Assembly: GCA_947649575.1 (NCBI GenBank)
Contig: CANSRZ010000001.1
Span: forward strand, 184,734-248,733
Direction of reading: 5' to 3'
DNA length: 64,000 bases
Origin: an uncultured Clostridia bacterium
GTDB taxonomy: Bacteria > Bacillota > Clostridia > Christensenellales > UBA1242
The notes beneath the pieces are model-generated. The model ran no database searches, was not told the DNA's origin, and saw nothing but the letters and a program-made list of their open reading frames with translations. A program made the translations under genes and the position numbers. How positions within the stretch are numbered: the stretch's first letter is position 1; every line of letters starts with the position of its first letter. Of this stretch, positions 48,322-60,182 are shown piece after piece.

Positions 48322-49119
48322 TTACTCCACTTCAACCACCACAGGCAAGTGATCACTATATTCAAGGTTCATGATATCACAAGCTGAAAGTTTTTGACCA
48401 ATGCTTTGGCTTGCCAATATGTAGTCAATTCGATATTGCCAAGAATTGTAACTTGTGTCTTGCCTTGAACGATAGCTTCGCCATGAATATTTGACTAAGT
48501 TTGGATTTTTATATCTGAAACAATCAATCATGCCAATATTTAACAAATCTGAAAATGCTTGACGCTCCATTGGCAAAAAGACAGATTTGTTTTTGCACTC
48601 TTTTGGATTGGTCAGGTCAATTTCATTGTGCGCAATGTTAAAATCGCCCACACAGATAACCTCATAATCCTTGTTCAGGTTGTCCAAAAATTTGTTCAAC
48701 GCTTGCAAATATTGCATTTTGAATTCAAGTCTGCTATTCCCGTTTGGAATATAGGCATTAACTATCGCAAGTTTGCCGCAAATTATAGTAGTTGTCCTGC
48801 CCTCTTTATCAGTCCAGAACTCACCCATATCATACAAAATATTGTCAGGCTTTTGTTTGATTAAAATCAATGTGCCAGCATAGCCCGCAACCTCTCCGCA
48901 GTTGTAAATTGCATGATAATCATCCAAACAGCCTTTTGTTTCCTCTGCGAAAAAAGAGAGTTGTTCCTTTTTATGGAACAAAATATCCGCTGTCAAACTT
49001 TGGTCGCAACGCACTTCTTGAAAGCAATAGACATCGGCATTAAACTTTTCAACCCACTCCAAAAGTCCAAGTTTAGCGCTTGCTCTTATGCCATTTATGT
49101 TATATGTAACAATTTTCAT
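48322..49119 (-). CDS. xth: Exodeoxyribonuclease III
   Basis: MKIVTYNINGIRASAKLGLLEWV...CFQEVRCDQ...VCVGDFNIAHNEIDL...YSDHLPVVVEVE. Confidence 0.95.
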   Translation of the reverse strand: MKIVTYNINGIRASAKLGLLEWVEKFNADVYCFQEVRCDQSLTADILFHKKEQLSFFAEETKGCLDDYHAIYNCGEVAGYAGTLILIKQKPDNILYDMGEFWTDKEGRTTTIICGKLAIVNAYIPNGNSRLEFKMQYLQALNKFLDNLNKDYEVICVGDFNIAHNEIDLTNPKECKNKSVFLPMERQAFSDLLNIGMIDCFRYKNPNLVKYSWRSYRSRQDTSYNSWQYRIDYILASQSIGQKLSACDIMNLEYSDHLPVVVEVE

Positions 49120-49156
49120 AGTTTAATTATATCAAAATTCAAAGAAAAAGTCAAAC

Positions 49157-49183
49157 AAAAAGCCTACGATTAAACGTAGGCTT
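49157..49183. terminator. Intrinsic terminator
   Basis: AAGCCTACGattaaaCGTAGGCTT. Confidence 0.7.
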
Positions 49184-49200
49184 ATATTTAATTGTAAGCA

Positions 49201-51122
<1,922 letters not shown>

Positions 51123-51178
51123 ATTTTTATCCTACAATATATTATGTAACATTTCAGCAAAAAAGTCAAGCAGATTTA

Positions 51179-51702
51179 TTAAATTGACAAATCTTTCAAA
51201 ATCATAGAAAGGATTTCTTCCTTAGTCATTTTTTCATCGATAATTTTTTCTTTAATATTTGGCATTAAGTCATGAGGAACCCACCATTTGCCCATTTCTT
51301 CTGCATCAAAAAGTTTAGACTTTTCTCGCGTTGCATAACGCTTTACAGTTTATTCAAAAGATATGTCAAACCAATATGGCAAAATTTCAATCTTCTTTGA
51401 TAAAATAAAATCATAAAAAGAACTTCATAATGCTTTGCTTTAAACTTTCCGTCAAGCACAATAAAATCAAACTTGTTTTCAATGCCCCACTCTATCATTT
51501 TCTCGATAGAAGTTATCGTAACCTCGTTGCGTTTTGTGCGAAAAGTTTCATCCCGCTTCAAATGATTTATTTGTCTTCTAAAATTGTCTTGCTCTAAATA
51601 TAAAACATCATACTTTGATTCCATGATTTAAATCAGCATTCCCGAAATGGTAGACTTTCCAGAAGCGGCATTTCCGCGTAAACTTATCAATTTTGTTTTC
51701 AT
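51179..51702 (-). pseudogene. Decayed P-loop kinase-like gene
   Basis: MKTKLISLRGNAASGKSTISGMLI* then in frame ESKYDVLYLEQDNFRR..., frameshift, then DISFE*TVKRYATREKSKLFDAEEMGKWWVPHDLMPNIKEKIIDE. At least two stops and one frameshift. Confidence 0.8.
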
Positions 51703-51711
51703 AATTCCCTC

Positions 51712-52278
51712 CTAATTATTAATTTCTTTAACAATTTCAACAAGTTCAGGGATTTCTTTAACTCCCGAAGAACGTCCAAAATGCCCGCCATACTCAAGTT
51801 CAATCCCTTTAGCCCCCAAGACCTCAGTGTATCTTGCAATTTCACTCTGTTTCCAAATGTGGTCGTCTTTGTTGAAAAAATTAAATTTTTTCTCAATATT
51901 CTTTGCGCAATATTCAATTTCGTCAACAGTTGGCACAAGTGGCCAAAGATATTCAAACCCCTTTTGCACGTCGCCAAATCCTGTGATAAGCCCGCCAGCA
52001 ACTGCAATCAATGCCTTGCATTGTAAGTTGTTTCTAGCAAAATATTTTAATATAAAATTAGTGCTTAAACTGTGACAAACAAAAATATCATCTTTGCCAA
52101 TAAATTGTTTAAACTTATCCATTTCTTGCGTCCAATTATCAATAGTTATATTTGGTGCAAGCGGAAACTTTGGCTCGTAAATTTTATAGCCAAGCTTCTT
52201 CAACTCTTCTTTCAGCTTAAGCCCAAAGCATTCGTCCAAACCGCAAGACATTCCGTGCATCAAAAAAACCTTTTTCAT
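51712..52278 (-). CDS. RBBP9/YdeN-like alpha/beta hydrolase
   Basis: MKKVFLMHGMSCGL..., DIFVCHSLSTNFILKYF nucleophile elbow, LEYGGHFGRSSGVKEIPEL. Confidence 0.85.
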   Translation of the reverse strand: MKKVFLMHGMSCGLDECFGLKLKEELKKLGYKIYEPKFPLAPNITIDNWTQEMDKFKQFIGKDDIFVCHSLSTNFILKYFARNNLQCKALIAVAGGLITGFGDVQKGFEYLWPLVPTVDEIEYCAKNIEKKFNFFNKDDHIWKQSEIARYTEVLGAKGIELEYGGHFGRSSGVKEIPELVEIVKEINN

Positions 52279-52390
52279 ATCAACCTCAATAACATTATAT
52301 CACATCATAAACATTTTCCCAAACAAAAAAGAGGTTCAAATTAAACCTCCCCACCCTGTTTATCAACCCAGGTACTAGCTACTTCTCATT

Positions 52391-52476
52391 TGGTGCTGGT
52401 GGTGGGAGTCGAACCCACACGTCCTTGCGAACTCAGGATTTTAAGTCCTGTGCGTCTGCCATTCCGCCACACCAGC
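52391..52476 (-). tRNA. tRNA-Leu (UAA)
   Basis: Reverse complement gctggtgtggcggaatggcagacgc...CAGGActTAAaaTCCTG...GTTCGACTCC...cca; encoded CCA. Confidence 0.93.
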
Positions 52477-52662
52477 TTAATGCGGATATTCTTGCTTCAC
52501 AACCTCCACTTTTATTCCATAAAAGTATACCGTCTGATCGCAAAATGCGGAAACTTGCGATCAGACGAAAACGCGCTCATGCTGGCGTTTTGTTGCAACT
52601 CTTATGAAAAGAATCGCAAGAATAATGTGAATTATTACTTAACAATAAAACACTTGATAAAT

Positions 52663-52737
52663 TGGAGGTACCACCCGGATTTGAACCGGGGAATAAAGGT
52701 TTTGCAGACCTTTGCCTTACCACTTGGCGATGGTACC
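52663..52737 (-). tRNA. tRNA-Cys (GCA)
   Basis: Reverse complement ggtaccatcgccaagtggtaaggcAAAGGtctGCAaaACCTTTattcCCCGGTTCAAATCCGGGtggtacctcca. Confidence 0.92.
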
Positions 52738-52930
52738 ATAATTGGAAATCTTGCTTTATATCCTCGATTTTTATTGTTATAAAAATCTTCTGTCTTGCCG
52801 CAAATTTTGATTATTGCTACTTTGAACACAACTTATTATAGAAATATCCAAAAGTTGTTGATAAGATAAAAGGCGTCAAAATCAAAATTCTGTTTACAAA
52901 ATTTAGATTTCTTCGCCTCCTGTCCTATTG

Positions 52931-53005
52931 TGGAGCGGAAGACGAGATTCGAACTCGCGACATTTGCCTTGGCAAGGCAACGCTCTACCACTGAGCCACT
53001 CCCGC
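52931..53005 (-). tRNA. tRNA-Gly (GCC)
   Basis: Reverse complement gcgggagtggctcagtggtagagcgTTGCCttGCCaaGGCAAatgtcgcgagttcgaatctcgtcttccgctcca. Confidence 0.93.
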
Positions 53006-53116
53006 GCATATAATTAACGGCTCAAAATCATTTTATCAACATTATTATTGACTTGCAGGCAAATGGTAAGGTTTTGACCAACCTGCATCGCCCCGCTTCT
53101 CTTCCAATTACCGAAA

Positions 53117-53150
53117 GCAAGGCAACGCTCTACCACTGAGCCACTCCCGC
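53117..53150 (-). pseudogene. Truncated tRNA-Gly 5'-half copy
   Basis: 34-nt identity (gcaaggcaacgctctaccactgagccactcccgc) to the tRNA-Gly at 52931-53005; no 3' half present. Confidence 0.85.
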
Positions 53151-53362
53151 ATTAGTATTAATCATCGCGAGTTCAATAACAATATATGCTTTAAAATCAC
53201 GATGCTTTAATACTATATCAAAACTTTTAAGAAAAATCAACTGTTTTTTGCAATTTTTTCAAAAAAAGTTTATTTTTTATCAGTTTTTATAGAATTTTTA
53301 TTGTTTTAAACAATATTTTTTCAAGAAAACAATGTGTTAACAAATTTTTACTGTTACTTACC

Positions 53363-53788
53363 CTACTTCTTCTTTAATTTATTTTTCTTTCTTTTTCCGT
53401 AAACCTGAGCGTAAACATCGTCACTTCCACAGCCGTCACAATTATTTTCATTGCAAGCATTATCATGGCTTTGACTATCATTTCGAGCAACCTCAAAGCC
53501 CTCACGACGCATAATTTCATCTTCCATCTTGTCAGAACTAGAAAATTCTTCATCATCTTTCAAAGTGTCCAGATACTCTCTCATTTGCTTTAATTTTTCT
53601 ATCCTTTTCTGCACATCAGCGTCGTCTGAATGATGTTTTTCAAGCATCTCTTGTTGTTCTTCTTCAAAACTTTGATGATTTTCATGATTATTCTTGTTTA
53701 TTTTTTTGTTTTTAGCAGCAGCACTTATCCCACCAAGAACGATAAATACAAAAATCATCATGATAAATATTGAAGTAAAAATTCCCAT
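53363..53788 (-). CDS. Small membrane-anchored charged/Cys-containing hypothetical protein
   Basis: N-terminal hydrophobic IFTSIFIMMIFVFIVLGGISAA, then charged region and CNENNCDGCGSDD. Confidence 0.7.
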   Translation of the reverse strand: MGIFTSIFIMMIFVFIVLGGISAAAKNKKINKNNHENHQSFEEEQQEMLEKHHSDDADVQKRIEKLKQMREYLDTLKDDEEFSSSDKMEDEIMRREGFEVARNDSQSHDNACNENNCDGCGSDDVYAQVYGKRKKNKLKKK

Positions 53789-53907
53789 TATCCCCTCCTT
53801 GATTATAATAATATATTACATCAAAAAGAAAAATTCGTCAATAATTTTTGAAATAAATTTGACTAATTCACTTTGATTTTGATAATATTTAATCAAGAGG
53901 TGAAAAC

Positions 53908-54831
53908 ATGATTGATAAAGACGGAATTGAACGCCCTGACAATCCGCATGCACACATGGTGGAAAATCTTATTGCTCCTAGTGATAGAGAAATTGACGAA
54001 AACTATAACTTTGTGAACAAAAACATATTCTTCCGATTTTGGGGAAGATTTTTCAGACGAATTGTAATCATGTTTATGGGGCCATGGCTGAAAAAACGAT
54101 ATAAATTGCAAATTTATGGCAAAGAAAACATCAAACTTGTGAAACGTAAAGGCGTTATTGTGACTGTAAATCATGTCCATAATTTTGATAACCTGCTGAT
54201 TGGAACAAAACTTTTACATCATCGCAAATGCTACTTTATCACGCTGAAAGAAAATGTCAACATGCCGTTTATTGGCTTTTTACTTCGTTCATTAGGCGGA
54301 ATTCCTATCCCCGACAGCACAAAGGCAATTCCATATTTCGACAACTGCATAACAGAACTGATGAAAAAGAAAAAGGCAGTTATCATTTGCCCTGAGGCTT
54401 CTCTTTGGCCATATTATCGTGACATCCGTCCTTTCAAAAAAGGAGCTTTTCGCTTTGCCGTAAAAAACAATGTGCCTGTGTTGCCAGTAGTTATATCTTT
54501 TAGGCGCAAGCTTAAAAAACACTCTGCAAAGAAAGGAAAAGAGAAATATAGATATTATTTTACTGTCATAGTCGGCAAGCCAACATATCAAAATCCTGAA
54601 TTGGAAGCACGCAAACAAGTGATTGACCTGACTGAACGCGTTCATGAATTTTATAAAAACACAATGGACTCTTTTTACACCGAAGAGGAAAAGCTTGAAC
54701 AACAAGAACTTGAAATGCTTGTAAAAGGAAATAAAAAGATAGCCAAACATTTTGAAGAAAAATTGAAAAATCAACAGTCCATACAAGATGAACTATTGGC
54801 TGATGATGAAAAATTAGAAGATGTGTTATAA
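53908..54831 (+). CDS. PlsC-like lysophospholipid acyltransferase
   Basis: VNHVHNFDN (NHx4D), IICPEASLWPYYRDIRPFKKGAFRFAVKNNVPVLPVV. Confidence 0.85.
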   Translation: MIDKDGIERPDNPHAHMVENLIAPSDREIDENYNFVNKNIFFRFWGRFFRRIVIMFMGPWLKKRYKLQIYGKENIKLVKRKGVIVTVNHVHNFDNLLIGTKLLHHRKCYFITLKENVNMPFIGFLLRSLGGIPIPDSTKAIPYFDNCITELMKKKKAVIICPEASLWPYYRDIRPFKKGAFRFAVKNNVPVLPVVISFRRKLKKHSAKKGKEKYRYYFTVIVGKPTYQNPELEARKQVIDLTERVHEFYKNTMDSFYTEEEKLEQQELEMLVKGNKKIAKHFEEKLKNQQSIQDELLADDEKLEDVL

Positions 54832-54889
54832 ATTTTTATAAAACTATTTACTTAAACTTTTACAATACTTTCCGCAGTTTAAACTATAA

Positions 54890-54919
54890 TAAAAAAGGAG
54901 CTAAAAACTCCTTTTTTTG
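54890..54919. terminator. Intrinsic terminator between convergent genes
   Basis: aaaaAAGGAGctaaaaaCTCCTTttttt. Confidence 0.75.
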
Positions 54920-55492
54920 TTATTTCTTTTCTTCACTTTGTTTTTCAAAACGTCTTTTTGTAATCGGCAGACAATCCTCTTTGTTTTTGTCATTAAAGGA
55001 CAAACATTTTGTTATCACACGCCCACCGTCCATTGACAGCATGCTCACTTTTTTTGCTTTAAGTTTGTTGCAATTTCTAAGTTCACAAATATCGACATAT
55101 TCTGACTTAATTTTGTTCGCTTGCAGCACAAGACTGTTAAGAATTTTACACTTCACCTTTTCAGCCTCAATATTCATGCTTTCAATAGTGTTTGCTTTAA
55201 CTTTTTTGGCAAAGATATATGTTGCAACAATGCTGTCAGCTTTGATTTTATCGACCTCTATGCGGTCAACAATAAGATTTTTAGCCTTTATAGAACGGGC
55301 TTTTAAAATAACAACCCCTCCGTCTTGTTTTAACTCATGCTTGCGTTTATTGCGCGTATCAAAAATATCGCACTTAAATTTAACGTCCACAAAAATGCCT
55401 AAAATTTTAAATTCGTAGACATTATCAGTGCCGTCTTTTAAATATTTTTTAAGTTCGCTTAGGTCTTTAATAGTAATCAAACTCATAATCAC
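54920..55492 (-). CDS. Bactofilin-like / short beta-helix repeat protein (uncertain)
   Basis: Periodic KAKNLIVDRIEVDKIKADSIVATYIFAKKVKANTIESMNIEAEKVKCKIL pattern. Confidence 0.55.
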   Translation of the reverse strand: MIMSLITIKDLSELKKYLKDGTDNVYEFKILGIFVDVKFKCDIFDTRNKRKHELKQDGGVVILKARSIKAKNLIVDRIEVDKIKADSIVATYIFAKKVKANTIESMNIEAEKVKCKILNSLVLQANKIKSEYVDICELRNCNKLKAKKVSMLSMDGGRVITKCLSFNDKNKEDCLPITKRRFEKQSEEKK

Positions 55493-55541
55493 TCCTACAA
55501 ATATATTTTATCATAATGCAAAATTAAAACAAAACATTTGA

Positions 55542-57305
55542 TTAAATTATAAAGTTAGAATTTGAACAAATATAAACAATCTGATAATTTTCTGCAAATT
55601 GTGACACAATTTTTTTAGCAATCTGCAAATTTTTATCATCCAAATTCACAAAGGGATCATCAAGAATTATAAACGGTTTTTCTTTGACAAAAACCTCTTT
55701 TAACAATGCTAAACGTCTGCAAATTGAAAGCAAATCTCTGTAACCTTGCGACAAATATTCACTTTCTTTCAAGCCGTCATTTGTAAGTTGATTGATGTTC
55801 AGGTTGATGTCTAGCATAAGTTTTTGTTGATTGTCAAACATAGAAAACAACTGGTCAAAAGCCTTTTGCATTGGCTGTAAATATCTTTGCGAAACATTGT
55901 TTTTTGCTTGCTCTAAAAGTTCAATCGCTTTTTCATAAAGCTTAATTCTTGCCAACCAGTCTTCCCTCTTTTCTTGCAACGACGCCAACTGATTGTTTAG
56001 CTCATTTATATTCTCTTCATTCAAAATCAAATCTTGACGGCACTTGTTTAGCCCTGCGCGAATTTCTGCAAGCGAATTTTCAAGACTATTTTCTTGAGCC
56101 TGCAAATTGTTATAGTCCTCACCGTCATGCTCTTCAGTTTGCTCTTCCAATTGAACATTCAACTGCAAAATATTGCCCTCCAACTCCTTGATATATTTCT
56201 CAACATCAGCAAGCCTCAACTGCTTTGCAAGCTCCTCTTTTTGCAAGTGTGAATTATGTTCATTAGCTCCAACTTTTTTGATGATTGCAACGCCAAACAC
56301 AATGATAGCAAGCACGATAATCACAATGCCAGACGTCAAAAGTGGCGTTTTTGCTTGCGCAAAAAAACTTGAAATAACAAAAGCGAAGCCAACAAGAAGC
56401 ATAACTACACAAATTGAAAGGCTAATCGTTAAGCCCCTGCTCTTTGTGTTTTGTCGCGTTTGCTGATTTAAAGAACTTGCCAAACTCTGTTTTTCTTGAT
56501 TAAGTTTTTCTAATTTTTCTTTATTCTCTTGCAATTGTGCAAGATTGATATCTTTCAACTTCTCTGCTACAATGCGAGTTTGATCTTGTTGCTCAAACTT
56601 TTTTAAGTCTTGCTTTAAATTTTCTAATTTCAAAGAAGTTGCTTCATAGTCTTTTTGCAATTTGACTTCATTTTCTTTATTAAATGCTTGCAAGTCTGTA
56701 CATTCTTTAATTTCTTGCTTTAAATAAACAATATCCTCTTGTTTTGGACAACTTGAACGAATTCGCTTAATTGCACTGTTTATTTTTGCCTGAGCGAATG
56801 TACAATCTGACAAGTCATTTTGATATTTATTTGCCCCTGTCAATGTAGCCCTCACCTCATCATTAACATTTCCCGTCAAGCCGTCTTGTGAAAAAAATGC
56901 AGTTATTTGAAAAGTTTCAACCCCAACGCCAAAAAGTTCAATGCCAATATCTTTTGAATAAGCATTGCTTAAAAGCCCCGTTTGCTCGTCAATCAACTGA
57001 AAACTATCACTTTCAGGAGTCTTTCCAAAACTTCTCACTATTGTAAACAACTTTCCATTTTGCCTAAAAGTTAAACTTCCGCCATAATTTCCGCCTTGCC
57101 AAGGAGCATATTTGCTTCGCTCAACGGCAAAAGCTTTGTTGTTCCCCTTTTGTTGCATGCCATAAAACATGGCCTTTAAAAATATTGTAAAAGTTGTTTT
57201 GCCATATCCATTTTTGTTGCAAATTGTGTTAAGCCCTTTTGAAAAATCATAGTCGATATTTTGAAGCTTGCCAAAAGAATTGATATGCGCCTTAATTAAT
57301 TCCAT
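55542..57305 (-). CDS. SbcC/YhaN-like SMC-family ATPase
   Basis: NSFGKLQNIDYDFSKGLNTICNKNGYGKTTFTIFLKAMFYG, coiled coil with central TM-like segment, YLSQGYRDLLSICRRLALL and PFIILDDPFVNLDD. Confidence 0.88.
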   Translation of the reverse strand: MELIKAHINSFGKLQNIDYDFSKGLNTICNKNGYGKTTFTIFLKAMFYGMQQKGNNKAFAVERSKYAPWQGGNYGGSLTFRQNGKLFTIVRSFGKTPESDSFQLIDEQTGLLSNAYSKDIGIELFGVGVETFQITAFFSQDGLTGNVNDEVRATLTGANKYQNDLSDCTFAQAKINSAIKRIRSSCPKQEDIVYLKQEIKECTDLQAFNKENEVKLQKDYEATSLKLENLKQDLKKFEQQDQTRIVAEKLKDINLAQLQENKEKLEKLNQEKQSLASSLNQQTRQNTKSRGLTISLSICVVMLLVGFAFVISSFFAQAKTPLLTSGIVIIVLAIIVFGVAIIKKVGANEHNSHLQKEELAKQLRLADVEKYIKELEGNILQLNVQLEEQTEEHDGEDYNNLQAQENSLENSLAEIRAGLNKCRQDLILNEENINELNNQLASLQEKREDWLARIKLYEKAIELLEQAKNNVSQRYLQPMQKAFDQLFSMFDNQQKLMLDINLNINQLTNDGLKESEYLSQGYRDLLSICRRLALLKEVFVKEKPFIILDDPFVNLDDKNLQIAKKIVSQFAENYQIVYICSNSNFII

Positions 57306-58345
57306 TACACATCATCTCCTCTTAACGCGTTTATGCCGATTTCGCAAATTGTGTTTTTATCCTCTTCGCTTATGTCTTGCAATTCGCTCACAATTTTTAA
57401 GAACTCTGCCTTGAAAGATAAAACTTCGCCTTTAAGTTTCTCTTTGTCAATTTTAAGTCGTGACTTGTCTATTAGTTCAAAATATGCGAAGCTAATGTCA
57501 AAATGATTTTGAAGCAAATTGATATATTTATCTTGACCGTCAGAATATTGCCCAGTTAGAATAACCCTGACAAAATCCTCTTTATCACAAGCGCGTGTTG
57601 CATTTTTAATCCTATCACATAAATCGTCATAACTAACAAAATTTGTTAAATCCGCTTCGCAAATTGCAAATTGGCGACCAGCAAGAACTTCAAACTTAAC
57701 AATTCCTGTGTCAGTGTCCAACAAAATAAAGCCCTTTTCGCCACATTCGTCAAAGCCATTCCCAGTCAGACAACCGCTATAAGCATAAACTCCGCGGTCA
57801 TCAAGTTTGCCAAACTCATAAGAATGCAAATGTCCAAGCGCTAAATAGTTTATATTTTTGTTTTTACATTCAAAAAGGTCAATATAATCATTGCCTTTTG
57901 CGTGAATATCGCCATGGAGTAGCATAATATTAAATCTATCACTTGCAAGTTTTGGCAAATTCAAATTTAAATTGCTCTGACCATAAATCGCAACTTTTTC
58001 GCCAAGTTCAAAGCATTCCAAGTCATGTCCAAAAAGCTTCAAATTTTCAGGAATTTCATGCCCTAAAAACAAAAAATCCTCATCATGATTGCCTTTAACA
58101 TAAAACACATTTTTGCCAAACTGCTTAACCTTATCAAGAAAAAACTTAACATGTTGATTTGTTGGATTTTTGCTATGAAAAAGGTCGCCAGATACAATAA
58201 TTGCATCAGCGTTAATATTTTCAGCGTATTCAAAAACTCGTCTGAGCCTTTCTGCATTTTCAGTTTTTAATATTTTTTGCAATTCTAATGAAAGCTTTCT
58301 GTTGCTTGCACCCAAATGCACATCAGATACATGGATTATTTTCAA
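57305..58345 (-). CDS. SbcD/YhaO-like metallophosphoesterase
   Basis: LKIIHVSDVHLGA...AIIVSGDLFHSKNPTNQHVKFF...YVKGNHDE...LGHLHSYE; probable TTG start. Confidence 0.88.
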   Translation of the reverse strand: MKIIHVSDVHLGASNRKLSLELQKILKTENAERLRRVFEYAENINADAIIVSGDLFHSKNPTNQHVKFFLDKVKQFGKNVFYVKGNHDEDFLFLGHEIPENLKLFGHDLECFELGEKVAIYGQSNLNLNLPKLASDRFNIMLLHGDIHAKGNDYIDLFECKNKNINYLALGHLHSYEFGKLDDRGVYAYSGCLTGNGFDECGEKGFILLDTDTGIVKFEVLAGRQFAICEADLTNFVSYDDLCDRIKNATRACDKEDFVRVILTGQYSDGQDKYINLLQNHFDISFAYFELIDKSRLKIDKEKLKGEVLSFKAEFLKIVSELQDISEEDKNTICEIGINALRGDDV

Positions 58346-58436
58346 GTTTGCCTCCGCTATATTAATAATAACATAATTTTTAAAAATTAGCAAAGTTATT
58401 TATCAAGAAAACAAAGGCTTTAAGTTAAGATTTTTC

Positions 58437-58467
58437 AAAAAAAAGACCTTTAAGATTTTAAAGGTCT
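58437..58467. terminator. Intrinsic terminator
   Basis: aaaaaaAGACCTTTaagattttAAAGGTCTaaatttt. Confidence 0.7.
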
Positions 58468-58472
58468 AAATT

Positions 58473-60077
58473 TTAGAAATGCACATCTACGTGTGAATTG
58501 GAATTTATTGCAATTTGATTTTTTTCATAAAGGCTTGCATTGTCACCTTCAACAAAGTTAACCTTAAAAGGATAGGTGTAAATATTATAACTATCTTTGA
58601 TAAAAGCAAGATTAATTCTGTTTTCAAGTTTTTCAACAGGTTTGTAATCAAAATCAGTCAATTCAAGCAAGAATTTTTGACCTGCATTGATTTTTACGTC
58701 AACATCCCCCTGCGTTCTGATTTTGTTTACAGTTCTGATATCTTGTTTGAAAGCAATTGAAATTTCGCCATTATCACTATCAAATTTATGAACAAGTCCA
58801 ACTGTGTTTGCAAGATGAATATATTTGCTGTTTATTGTGCTGTCATCAATAAGCACATTAATTTTGCCAGACTTTGTTTCAATTGAGCCAGGAGCATAAA
58901 TTCCACATTGTTTTTTAGCCTCAATAACAGCTTCATCCTTGCTATCTTGTGGATAAACGCCTGTTCCGATTGTAACGTTTCCAGAAGTTGTGTTAATCAA
59001 GTATTCGCCATACACTGCGCCAAGGTTTACATTAGCCTGATTGCCATATGGAATTGAAAGGTCTCCGCCAACTCGTTTGATTGTTATATTAGCTTTGCCA
59101 AGTCCATCACTTGCTTTATTAGTATCAAAAGAATTTGTAATATTATTAATATTTATACTTCCGTTTTTCAAGTTTAAAACTTTGACACTGCCTGTGATTT
59201 TTGTAGCAACAAACTGTCCGTCATTGATAACAAGTTGAAGTGGCTTGCTTGCAACAAGTTCTTTAAAAGTTGCACTCCCTTTGCCATTGATTGAAAATTT
59301 AACATCTTGCGCAACTGAAATTTTATCAAGATCAGTCTTGATTGCTCCGCCACCCGTTGAAAGGAACAATGTGTTGAAAGAATGTTCTTTATTAACACCA
59401 CTGCCAAGCCCAACAGCAAGATTAATATCTCCGCTCTCAGTTGAGGCAGTCAAGTTTTGAATATTAATTTTTGTAGTGCTTGCTTGTTCATCTTTAACAG
59501 AAGTGTTTCCAATTGAAACATCGCCAGTTTTTGTTGTGATTGTAAAAGCAGTATTTTCAAATCTAGTTTGGCTTGCAGTTCCAAGACAAACGTTGATTCT
59601 CACGTTTTTAGAAAAATACAAAAATCCCTCAGGCTCTTTAATAGAAACAGTCAAAACAGTGCGTGATTGGCTAGTATCCTCATCAACAACTTCTGAAAGT
59701 TTAACAGCATATTCAAAGCCTGTATATGACTTTGATTTTGCAAAACCTTTTGCGTGATTTTCTATAACAATGCTATCTTTTGTAACATTCTCATCGCTTG
59801 CAGTTGAAGTGTTTTTTGTTACAAAAACATTTGCATAATTTGAAGAGATAACAATATCGTCAATATTAGCAAAATCAATTGCGGTTGAGGCTTCGCCGTC
59901 AGTGGTCTTTGTCTGAACAATTGACTTATCATAACTAAAATATTTGTAACCTAAAATAACTTTATCTGGTGAAAAAATAAGAATCATAACTATAATCAGA
60001 AATGACGCAATCAAAATAAGGATAAGCATCAAAAGATAAAACCCAAAACCTTTTTTTACTTTATCACCGCTTGCCAT
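58473..60077 (-). CDS. Membrane-anchored DUF4097-like beta-repeat protein
   Basis: N-terminal TM YLLMLILILIASFLIIVMILIF, then repetitive GDINLAVGLGSG/GNVTIGTG/GKINVLIDDS strands. Confidence 0.75.
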   Translation of the reverse strand: MASGDKVKKGFGFYLLMLILILIASFLIIVMILIFSPDKVILGYKYFSYDKSIVQTKTTDGEASTAIDFANIDDIVISSNYANVFVTKNTSTASDENVTKDSIVIENHAKGFAKSKSYTGFEYAVKLSEVVDEDTSQSRTVLTVSIKEPEGFLYFSKNVRINVCLGTASQTRFENTAFTITTKTGDVSIGNTSVKDEQASTTKINIQNLTASTESGDINLAVGLGSGVNKEHSFNTLFLSTGGGAIKTDLDKISVAQDVKFSINGKGSATFKELVASKPLQLVINDGQFVATKITGSVKVLNLKNGSININNITNSFDTNKASDGLGKANITIKRVGGDLSIPYGNQANVNLGAVYGEYLINTTSGNVTIGTGVYPQDSKDEAVIEAKKQCGIYAPGSIETKSGKINVLIDDSTINSKYIHLANTVGLVHKFDSDNGEISIAFKQDIRTVNKIRTQGDVDVKINAGQKFLLELTDFDYKPVEKLENRINLAFIKDSYNIYTYPFKVNFVEGDNASLYEKNQIAINSNSHVDVHF

Positions 60078-60182
60078 AAGACCTCCTATATAATAATATT
60101 GTAACACATGCTTATGCTAATTTCAACAAAAAACAAAGAATTTGCTTAATTTTAAGCAAAAATCAATGTTTTTTGATGCTTT

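Noticed and set aside
53117-53150. A second functional tRNA-Gly
   Set aside because: Lacks the anticodon 3' arm, T arm and acceptor 3' strand.
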